Shown here piece after piece: positions 1-4,962 of a stretch of DNA of 9,444 nt. Made by a program: the position numbers and the translations under genes. Location of the stretch: contig JASLNQ010000063.1 of NCBI GenBank assembly GCA_030745955.1, forward strand, positions 1-9,444, read 5' to 3'. The notes beneath the pieces were generated by a model. It saw only the letters and a list, made by a program, of their open reading frames with translations, did no database searches and was not told the DNA's origin. Every line of letters begins with the position of its first letter. Position 1 is the stretch's first letter. The stretch is from Dehalococcoidia bacterium. Lineage in GTDB: Bacteria; Chloroflexota; Dehalococcoidia; UBA1151; UBA1328.

Positions 1-1056
1 GCGTGCTGCGATGATGGCAATGGAGTGCTGTTACTCAGTGAATTCGCCGGGGCAGCTTCTGAACTCGGGGAATCGCTACGGGTCAATCCATGGGACGTCG
101 AGGGGACCGGGCTACAGCTCGAGCGTGGACTCAACATGAGTTTCGAAGAGCGAAACGAGCGTATGGCCCCGATGCGGCAGCGGATCATCGAGAACGACGT
201 ACACCGCTGGGTCGACCGGTTCATGCGGTCACTCGGGGATCCCGATGGAGAAGTCTCCGCGACACCGCCCATGTTGCGCTCAAGAGTTCTGGCTGAAACT
301 CTTTCCGAACCATTTGCCTCGGCAAAATCTCCGTTGATCATGCTTGATTACGACGGATCGCTCAGGGAATTCACGCCACGATACGAAGACGCTACCCCTA
401 CACCGGAGATCATTGAGATTTTGAACAATCTCTGCTCGGTGGGCGGGACGGACGTCTTTGTCAACAGCGGCCGGGACCGACACACACTCGGTGGCTGGTT
501 CAGCGGTACCGGTGTTTCACTGATCGCTGAACACGGATCATGGGTGAAATACGGGGACCGGGCCGAATGGGAACGTATCGGCCCGATGCCTGACCTTTCC
601 TGGATGGCGGAAGCTCGTTCAATTCTGAACGAGTACGTCACCAGGACACCGGGGGCACGACTGGAAGAAAAGTCCTCTGCGCTTGTGTGGCACTACCGTG
701 AAACCGAACACGATGTTGGCGAGTGGCAGTCGCTTGATCTCACATCCCATCTCGAAAACTCCCTGGATGGTGCACACGTCGAAATACTCACCGGGCCAAA
801 GATCGTTGAAATCAGGAGCCGCGGTTCCGACAAGGGGCTCGCCTACGAAGTCGTCGAATCCAGACGAGGTCCTTTCGACTTCGTACTGGCTACCGGTGAT
901 GATCGTACCGACGAGGAGCTCTTCGCCAGGCTCGGGGTCAACGATTATTCCATTCACGTGGGCCAGGGTGGATCACTGGCATCTTCAGCGCTGGGCTCTC
1001 CCGCCTCTGTGCGCCGACTCCTAGCGATTCTCGTTGAGGCGCGAGCGGCGTTGTGA
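1..1056 (+). CDS. Bifunctional trehalose-6-phosphate synthase/phosphatase, C-terminal part (5' end outside window)
   Basis: The reading frame is open from base 1, so the gene is cut by the window edge and the GTG at 25 is an internal valine, not a start. The first residues (LLLSEFAGAA, then VNPWD, then a helix ending NERM) match the end of the GT20 trehalose-6-phosphate synthase (OtsA) domain, which joins UDP-glucose and glucose-6-phosphate. After a linker comes a HAD-type trehalose phosphatase (OtsB) domain that removes the phosphate to give trehalose. Counting from the codon at 25, motif I is DYDGSL (108-113, nucleophile Asp108), motif II is VNSGR (146-150), AEHGSW is at 168-173, the conserved lysine is in GSDKG (Lys270), and motif IV is GDDRTDE (291-297). 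All phosphatase catalytic motifs are present; the only oddity is Ser instead of Thr in motif I. It acts in the cytoplasm, in osmolyte or stress-sugar synthesis. It ends at TGA 1054-1056, convergent with the next gene. The family call is secure; the full length is unknown. Confidence 0.92.
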   Translation, partial: ACCDDGNGVLLLSEFAGAASELGESLRVNPWDVEGTGLQLERGLNMSFEERNERMAPMRQRIIENDVHRWVDRFMRSLGDPDGEVSATPPMLRSRVLAETLSEPFASAKSPLIMLDYDGSLREFTPRYEDATPTPEIIEILNNLCSVGGTDVFVNSGRDRHTLGGWFSGTGVSLIAEHGSWVKYGDRAEWERIGPMPDLSWMAEARSILNEYVTRTPGARLEEKSSALVWHYRETEHDVGEWQSLDLTSHLENSLDGAHVEILTGPKIVEIRSRGSDKGLAYEVVESRRGPFDFVLATGDDRTDEELFARLGVNDYSIHVGQGGSLASSALGSPASVRRLLAILVEARAAL

Positions 1057-1151
1057 CAGCAGCCCGACCGGCTTGCATTTCAACGACCCAATTCGTTCGA
1101 ATTTCGGTTTTGCGCGCGTGACAGTCTCACCGCTCGGTACTTGCCTTTGAA

Positions 1152-1173
1152 AACTCCTCTTCGTTTTGGAGTT
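1152..1173 (-). terminator. Weak hairpin, possible terminator of the Gfo/Idh gene
   Basis: The stem AACTCC/GGAGTT is perfect (1152-1157 with 1168-1173) and has a 10-base loop. Read on the minus strand it is followed by TTTC, giving a short T run after the stem. It lies in the 271-bp gap between the convergent trehalose gene and the Gfo/Idh gene, about 155 bp past the latter's stop. The stem is short and AT-containing, so this is only a candidate. I see no gene, tRNA or clear repeat in the rest of the gap 1057-1327. Confidence 0.25.
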
Positions 1174-1327
1174 AGTTAGCTGGTGGGTCGCGCCTGGCGC
1201 CGCGAGCAAGCGCAGACTCAATACCGCCTAGAAAACTTTCAACCCTCATCCTTACGCTCGTCAGTCGTTGTGCTTGCGAGGTCGCACATGGACGGCCGCG
1301 CAGGCTCCGCGGGCCGCTCCGGGGGGC

Positions 1328-2425
1328 TCAGGTAGAGGGGAACTCGCCTGGCATGGTGACCGGACGGCCTTTGCGGGCTGATTCCTGGGCTGCGCGGGCG
1401 AACTGGAGTATGTATTTGCCATGTTGGCCGTTGAGGGGCGCGGTGTTGCCGGCCAGGCTGGAGTCGACGAAATCGAACATGCCGTCGCGGAACGATGCCG
1501 CCCAGTCCCACTCGATTTCCGTCGGCCCGATCTCGGTCATCACCCCGTCCGAGTAGATGACGAGTGGTGGTATATCGAGGGTTTTTCCAGTGCAGCGGTT
1601 AACCCAGATGAAGCCGCGCGTGCCCGAGATCTCAAACCATTCGTCTTCGGCCCAGTAGTCCGACCGCACGACCATTTCGTCCGATGCGATGGCGTCCCAT
1701 GAGCCGTGCCGATTGCCCTCGCTGTGGAGCCAGCTGATGATCGCCGGGGCGTCACGCACCCAGCCCCGGTCGTTGGTCGATTCCCTTATCCAGGCAAATA
1801 CCTGCTCGACGGGTCCGAACAGGTGCACTGCAATGGCGAACAGGTGGTAGCCGTAGTCGAACACTACCCGGCCACCACCGCTTTGCTTTTCGTCGAAGCG
1901 CCATGCGAGGGTGTCGGTGGGCACCTGCCATCCGTGTTTCAGCGCTCCTTGCACGGCCTTTATGCGGAGCGAGACCGGTTCGCCAATCACACCGTCGTTC
2001 ATCATCTGCCTGGCCCGGACGAGTGGCGGGTAGTAACGGAAGTTTTCGAACACGCGCATCGAGGCGGATGAGCGTTTTTCGGCTTCGATCATTTCGTCGC
2101 ACTCGTCGGCGGTCAACGCCATCGGTTTCTGGACCGAGACGTTTTTACCAGCCGCCAGGGCGTCGATGGTCATCTGCCGGTGGAGGTTGTGGGGCGTGAT
2201 GATGTCGACGGCGTCGACGTTGGGGTCGTCGAGGAGGGCGCGGTAGTCGGTGTATGCCCGTTGGGCGCCCCATTCGGTGGTGCGTGCTTCGGCGACGCCG
2301 GGGTGGTTGTCGGCGACGGCGACTATCTGCGCCTGCGGGTACTGTGCGTATCCGGCGGCGTGGAGTTCGGCGATTTTTCCGGCGCCGATGATGCCGATTT
2401 TGAGTTTGTCGGGGTATGTGTTCAG
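1328..2425 (-). CDS. Gfo/Idh/MocA-family NAD(P)-dependent oxidoreductase (probable CTG start)
   Basis: The frame is open on the minus strand from 2611 down to TGA at 1328-1330. The first ATG is at 2173, but translation upstream of it gives an obvious N-terminal Rossmann fold: KIGIIGAGKIAELHA, then AVADN, then DDPNVDAVDIITPHNLH. A protein starting at 2173 (281 aa) would lack the cofactor site, so the real start is further up. There is no ATG, GTG or TTG in frame there. The best candidate is CTG at 2423-2425, with an AGCAGG-like sequence 7 bases upstream, giving 365 aa, a normal length. In that numbering the nucleotide-binding glycines are 11, 14 and 16, Asp39 ends the second strand (favouring NAD over NADP), and the conserved lysine is Lys100 in VQKP. 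FDYGYH (near 190) fits the family's D-x-G-x-H segment. Members oxidise or reduce sugars, inositols and their derivatives; the substrate cannot be told here. Alternatives are an ancient ATG lost by mutation or a sequence error. Confidence 0.87.
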   Translation of the reverse strand: MNTYPDKLKIGIIGAGKIAELHAAGYAQYPQAQIVAVADNHPGVAEARTTEWGAQRAYTDYRALLDDPNVDAVDIITPHNLHRQMTIDALAAGKNVSVQKPMALTADECDEMIEAEKRSSASMRVFENFRYYPPLVRARQMMNDGVIGEPVSLRIKAVQGALKHGWQVPTDTLAWRFDEKQSGGGRVVFDYGYHLFAIAVHLFGPVEQVFAWIRESTNDRGWVRDAPAIISWLHSEGNRHGSWDAIASDEMVVRSDYWAEDEWFEISGTRGFIWVNRCTGKTLDIPPLVIYSDGVMTEIGPTEIEWDWAASFRDGMFDFVDSSLAGNTAPLNGQHGKYILQFARAAQESARKGRPVTMPGEFPST

Positions 2426-2484
2426 GGTGCTGCCTGCTACTTGCGGTTTGGTGGTTTGGCGTGGGGTGATTCTAGAGGTTTGGG

Positions 2485-2546
2485 TTGGTGGGTTGGTGTC
2501 GCGCGGGTTGACTTTAGATCTCTCCGCTGCGGTCGAGATGACGGGG
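2485..2546 (+). repeat. Intergenic mini-repeat copy (GATCTCTCCGCT...GATGACGGG type)
   Basis: The core GATCTCTCCGCTGCGGTCGA followed by GATGACGGG (2517-2546) recurs almost unchanged at 3672-3700 and more loosely at 3603-3631. It is preceded, as at 3651, by a G/T-rich lead. The core is an imperfect inverted repeat (TCTC...GAGA). It lies in the 285-bp gap between the divergent Gfo/Idh gene and the small gene at 2711. The rest of the gap holds no gene that I can support; a plus-strand open frame that crosses it is only the shadow of the Gfo/Idh gene extended into non-coding DNA. Confidence 0.6.
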
Positions 2547-2696
2547 GAGTTACGGTTTTCGGAGTTTGCATCATGTTGCTCAACGTTTTTTCGCTTTTCC
2601 TCACGTTTAGTTCATGGGCTATCCGTAGCGCACCCGGTGGGTTGCAACGAAGATGCCAGTATCAGTTCAGGGTTTTTTACCTTCCGAAGTCGAAAC

Positions 2697-2701
2697 GGAG
2701 G
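2697..2701 (+). promoter_or_regulatory. Ribosome binding site that fixes the start of the small gene at 2711
   Basis: GGAGG sits 9 bases before ATG 2711. It is a strong Shine-Dalgarno match and shows that translation begins at 2711, not at the earlier in-frame GTG at 2180. Confidence 0.75.
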
Positions 2702-2710
2702 TCATCAGCG

Positions 2711-2935
2711 ATGACGACGGACCAGTTCAGGTTTGCGATTAAAGACGGTACGCGCATCGAGCTGACGTTCCCGGAAGGGCACCGTGCGTACGACCTCAAT
2801 GGCAAGTCGGCGGTGGTGCTGAGGTGCCTGGGGTGTGCGGATGAAAAGGCGACGCCCGAGAAGGTCGACTACCTGGTCAAGGTGGACGGTAGAGACGACA
2901 TGCTCGTCATTCCTGCTCGCTGGATCATCGGCTGA
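2711..2935 (+). CDS. Small hypothetical protein, 74 aa
   Basis: I do not recognise this family. The start is ATG 2711 because it has a strong GGAGG site; the open frame continues upstream, but only through sequence antisense to the Gfo/Idh gene and intergenic repeats. The protein (MTTDQFRFAIKDG... to ...VIPARWIIG) alternates short hydrophobic and charged stretches (FRFAI, RIELTF, AVVLRCL, VDYLVKV, MLVIPARWII), suggesting a small all-beta or beta-barrel domain. It has no signal peptide or membrane segment. The only cysteines are Cys39 and Cys42 (CLGC), a single CxxC-like pair that could bind metal or be redox active, but one pair alone is weak evidence. It is divergent from the Gfo/Idh gene and convergent with the ABM-like gene. 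It is followed immediately by a terminator-like repeat. It is real by RBS and sensible amino-acid composition; the function is unknown. Confidence 0.7.
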   Translation: MTTDQFRFAIKDGTRIELTFPEGHRAYDLNGKSAVVLRCLGCADEKATPEKVDYLVKVDGRDDMLVIPARWIIG

Positions 2936-3085
2936 GGGTCACCAGTGACTTTTTCTGCGACAGGGCTGGGCGCTGGCTGAAATCGTGGCGCTGTAGCTGC
3001 GGTGGGTTTGCCGTCCTTCGAGTGCCTCGGGATCGCATTTTCTCGTCGAGAGTTGAGGTGGGTTTGCCGGCGGGTTTCGCGCCGA
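2936..3085. repeat. Intergenic repeat at a convergent gene end, copy A
   Basis: This element begins at the first base after the TGA of the 74-aa gene and runs to just before the stop of the convergent ABM-like gene. Its first 25 bases (GGGTCACCAGTGACTTTTTC and the next five) are identical to those at 4698, also directly after a stop codon. Beyond them the two copies remain alignable for a further 100 bp or so with few gaps. Examples are CTGCGGTGGGTT at 2997-3008 and the block around 3011-3032. Identity there is roughly three quarters by eye. It is non-coding as far as I can see. Confidence 0.75.
2937..2954 (+). terminator. Short hairpin plus T-run after the 74-aa gene
   Basis: GTCA-CCAG-TGAC (2938-2949), extendable by one G-T pair, is followed at once by TTTTT (2950-2954). 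The stem is short for a rho-independent terminator, but the position, 3 bases after a stop codon, and exact conservation at 4700-4716 support the role. Confidence 0.45.
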
Positions 3086-3094
3086 TTTCAGCGG

Positions 3095-3391
3095 TCAGGC
3101 CAGTTCACTGAAAACCTGTTCACCGACGAAGACCGTGGGCGGGCCGTCAACGAGTTGAGCCAAGTTCGCTTCAATCCATTCCCGTGCTTTTTCGATCGAT
3201 TCGTGCGCGCCCTGTTCCGCTTCGAAGAAAGAGATGCTCGCAACACTGTGGTTACCGGAATCGATTAACCGGTAGGCATGGAATCCGGGTATCGATCGGA
3301 CAATCTGCGCGAATTCACGCTCGACCCGCCCGATGAGTTCGTCGTCGAGTTTTGCGACTTTCATCCTGTAGATCCGTATCGATGTATACAT
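3095..3391 (-). CDS. ABM-like dimeric alpha/beta-barrel protein, 98 aa
   Basis: The protein begins MYTSIRIYRMK and continues with a helix (DDELIGRVEREFAQIVRSI), then PGFHAYRLIDSG, a strand VASISFFEAEQGA, a helix, and the ending GPPTVFVGEQVF. This beta-alpha-beta-beta-alpha-beta order, with the PGF and SISFFE segments, is that of the antibiotic biosynthesis monooxygenase (ABM) / dimeric alpha-beta barrel superfamily, usually about 100 residues and acting as a dimer. Members include small cofactor-free oxygenases and many uncharacterised proteins, so 'monooxygenase' should not be assumed. Start ATG 3389-3391 keeps the first strand typical of the group and has AAAGGG 8 bases upstream; a second ATG at 3364 would delete that strand. 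The stop is TGA at 3095-3097. It stands alone on its strand, convergent with the 74-aa gene, and lies between two parts of an intergenic repeat. The substrate is unknown. Confidence 0.85.
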   Translation of the reverse strand: MYTSIRIYRMKVAKLDDELIGRVEREFAQIVRSIPGFHAYRLIDSGNHSVASISFFEAEQGAHESIEKAREWIEANLAQLVDGPPTVFVGEQVFSELA

Positions 3392-3472
3392 CTTCTAGGC
3401 CCTTTGTATTGATCGGTTACTCGCGCAGGTGTCGAAGGATTGCGCTCGGTATTTGCGGCGGTGCAGCTGATG

Positions 3473-3545
3473 TTAGCTGAGAAGGGACTAGCTTGTTTTC
3501 CCGAGCGGGGTCGAAGATCTCCCGCGCCAGCTGTTACTGGCAAGC
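3473..3545. repeat. Intergenic repeat, second part (matches 4801-4881)
   Basis: TTAGCTGAGA, then TAGCTTGTTTTCCCGAGC, then GTCGAAGATCTCCCGCGCC and TGTTACTGG line up with the same order of blocks at 4801-4875, with a gap of several bases between the first two blocks. Its centre (3497-3521) is also an inverted version of the GATCTC..CTCGGGA mini-repeat found elsewhere in the window. Confidence 0.6.
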
Positions 3546-3602
3546 GAACAACCTTGCGCGTGGAACGGGATTTTCACCTGGCAGGTCAGGTCATTTCACC
3601 GA

Positions 3603-3700
3603 GGTCCCTCCGCTTTGGTCGGGAAATTGGGTTGTTTTCGTTTAAAGGGTTGTTGCTGGCAGGTGGGATTTGATCTCTCCGCTTTGGTCGGGATGACGGG
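3603..3700 (+). repeat. Two direct mini-repeats ahead of the D-2-hydroxyacid dehydrogenase
   Basis: CTCCGCTTTGGTCGGGA occurs identically at 3609-3625 and 3678-3694, 69 bp apart in direct orientation. The right copy continues TGACGGG as at 2540-2546. They lie 40 to 140 bp upstream of the dehydrogenase start, where promoter or regulatory sites would be. Confidence 0.6.
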
Positions 3701-3730
3701 TGCGTGGGTAGTATTGGGCATCTTTACGAC

Positions 3731-3737
3731 GGAGGGG
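3731..3737 (+). promoter_or_regulatory. Ribosome binding site that fixes the dehydrogenase start at 3741
   Basis: GGAGGGG lies directly upstream of ATG 3741, with 5 bases after the GGAGG core. It favours 3741 over the upstream in-frame GTG at 3615, whose 42 extra residues come from repeat DNA. Confidence 0.75.
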
Positions 3738-3740
3738 ACG

Positions 3741-4697
3741 ATGTCGGACGTACGAATTGCTGTTCTTGACGATTACTGGCATATCGCAGAGGGCGCGGCC
3801 GATTGGTCGTCGCTGGACGGTGCGAGCTTCGATTTCTATCACGACACCCTGATCGACCCGGCGGCGATCGTAGAGCGGTTGAAGCCGTACGACGCGGTGG
3901 TGACTACCCGTGAGCGGACCCGGTTTCCGGCGGAGGTCCTTGAGGGTCTGACCAACCTGAAGGTGATCGCGGGGACGGGTGCCCGGCAGGCGAATGTCGA
4001 TCTCGAAAAGGCCAGCGAGCTGGGGATCACCGTTTGTAACACGAGCGGGTCGCGTGGCCGTGGAAACAGCACGGCCGAGTTGACGTGGGCGCTGGTCCTG
4101 GGTGTGACTCGCCATATTGCGTGGGAAGACCGGCAGATGCGCGAGGGCAGGTGGCAGACGCGCCAGGCCGAGGGTCTGGGTGGGAAGAAGCTTGGGATTT
4201 TGGGCATCGGGCGCCTGGGGACGATTGTCGCCGGCTATGGCAATCACTTCGACATGGATGTCATTGCGTGGGGTCCGACGCTCGATGCGGAGCGGGCGGC
4301 TGCGAACGGCGTGGAGCTTGTTTCGTGGGACGGGTTGTTCAGCGAGTCGGACATCCTATCGATTCACGTTCCGCTGACCGATCTGAGTCGTGGCTGGGTT
4401 ACGGCGCGGGAGTTCGGTTTGATGAAGCCGAGTTCGTACCTGGTGAACACTTCGCGGGGTCCGATCGTTGACGAGTCGGCACTGATCGCTGCGCTGCGGG
4501 ATGGGCAGATTGCGGGTGCGGCGCTGGACGTTTACGACGTCGAGCCGGTGCAGGCGGGTCATCCGCTGCTGACGCTGGACAACGTGTTGCTGGCGCCGCA
4601 CCTGGGTTATTCGACGGTGAGCACGGTCGAGGGGTTTATGAAGTTGTCGCTGGAGAACCTGAGGGAGGCGATGCCGCGGCTGCGGAGCGGGCGGTAG
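3741..4697 (+). CDS. D-2-hydroxyacid dehydrogenase family protein, 318 aa
   Basis: This is a NAD(P)-dependent enzyme of the D-isomer-specific 2-hydroxyacid dehydrogenase superfamily (2-Hacid_dh), interconverting 2-hydroxyacids and 2-oxoacids in the cytoplasm. The catalytic half begins MSDVRIAVLDDYWH. The nucleotide-binding domain carries GIGRLG (155-160). The catalytic triad is complete: Arg239 in NTSRGPIVDE, Glu268 in DVYDVEP, His287 in APHLGY. The length (318 aa) is normal. After the second strand of the Rossmann fold the sequence reads VIAWGPTLD, without the usual early Asp that binds the NAD ribose, so NADP use or mixed specificity is possible (inference). ATG 3741 has a GGAGGGG site and gives the family's normal N-terminus. 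The stop TAG (4695-4697) is followed immediately by repeat copy B. It is convergent with the Ldh_2 dehydrogenase gene, which acts on similar substrates but is unrelated. The exact substrate (lactate, glycerate, phosphoglycerate or other) cannot be told. Confidence 0.93.
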   Translation: MSDVRIAVLDDYWHIAEGAADWSSLDGASFDFYHDTLIDPAAIVERLKPYDAVVTTRERTRFPAEVLEGLTNLKVIAGTGARQANVDLEKASELGITVCNTSGSRGRGNSTAELTWALVLGVTRHIAWEDRQMREGRWQTRQAEGLGGKKLGILGIGRLGTIVAGYGNHFDMDVIAWGPTLDAERAAANGVELVSWDGLFSESDILSIHVPLTDLSRGWVTAREFGLMKPSSYLVNTSRGPIVDESALIAALRDGQIAGAALDVYDVEPVQAGHPLLTLDNVLLAPHLGYSTVSTVEGFMKLSLENLREAMPRLRSGR

Positions 4698-4881
4698 GGG
4701 TCACCAGTGACTTTTTCTGCGATGGGGCTGGGTGCAGGCTGGATTGGGGGGTTGTTGCTGCGGTGGGTTAACCGTCTTTCGAGTACCTCAGGATGGTTTT
4801 TTAGCTGAGAGTGTCGGGTGATTTAGCCTGATTTCCCGAGCAGCGTCGAGGGATCTCTCGCGCCGGGTGTTGCTGGTTGAC
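4698..4881. repeat. Intergenic repeat at a convergent gene end, copy B (full form)
   Basis: The element starts at the first base after the TAG of the dehydrogenase gene. Bases 4698-4830 match copy A at 2936 (25 identical bases first, then about three-quarters identity by eye). Bases 4801-4881 match the separate block at 3473-3545. Here both parts are contiguous, so this may be the complete form. It contains a forward-type core near 4770-4796 and an inverted core at 4832-4857, so the transcript could fold into a long imperfect hairpin. The remaining 4882-4962, up to the stop of the Ldh_2 gene, holds only a small CCACC/GGTGG hairpin (4938-4950). Confidence 0.72.
4699..4716 (+). terminator. Short hairpin plus T-run after the D-2-hydroxyacid dehydrogenase gene
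   Basis: GTCA-CCAG-TGAC (4700-4711) and TTTTT (4712-4716) are identical to those after the 74-aa gene at 2938-2954. The stem is only 4-5 bp, so the terminator role is supported mainly by position and conservation. Confidence 0.45.
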
Positions 4882-4962
4882 CTTCACCCCGTAAACAGTG
4901 CCACGGGAAGTGTTAGTTTTTCGGGATGTGACCTTGACCACCGCGGGTGGGTTTCCGGGGGG

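Larger units (their letters stand above)
3392..3740. other. 349-bp repeat-rich gap with divergent promoters expected
   Basis: There is no supported gene here. The gap lies between the divergent ABM-like gene and the D-2-hydroxyacid dehydrogenase gene, so it must hold promoters for both, although I cannot pick convincing -35/-10 pairs. It contains at least three repeat units. One at 3473-3545 (starting TTAGCTGAGA) matches 4801-4875. Two forward mini-repeats sit at 3603-3631 and 3672-3700, the latter with the core GATCTCTCCGCTTTGGTCGG. An in-frame GTG at 3615 upstream of the dehydrogenase lies inside this repeat DNA and is not the start. Confidence 0.65.

Noticed and set aside
1090..1110. T-loop-like GTTCGAATTTC that could mark a tRNA
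   Set aside because: The flanking bases do not form a T stem, and no anticodon arm, acceptor stem or CCA end is found at the right spacing.
2180..2710. Open plus-strand frame running into the 74-aa gene, which could make a 251-aa protein
   Set aside because: It is antisense to the Gfo/Idh N-terminus and then crosses intergenic repeats. The composition (very rich in Gly, Val and Asp) is that of a shadow frame, and a strong RBS marks ATG 2711 instead.
2485..3700. CRISPR-like array from the recurring mini-repeats
   Set aside because: Spacing is irregular, copies occur in both orientations, copies diverge, and no cas gene is present.
3615..3740. Upstream GTG start adding 42 residues to the D-2-hydroxyacid dehydrogenase
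   Set aside because: The extension is translated repeat sequence with no RBS; ATG 3741 has GGAGGGG and gives the family's normal N-terminus.
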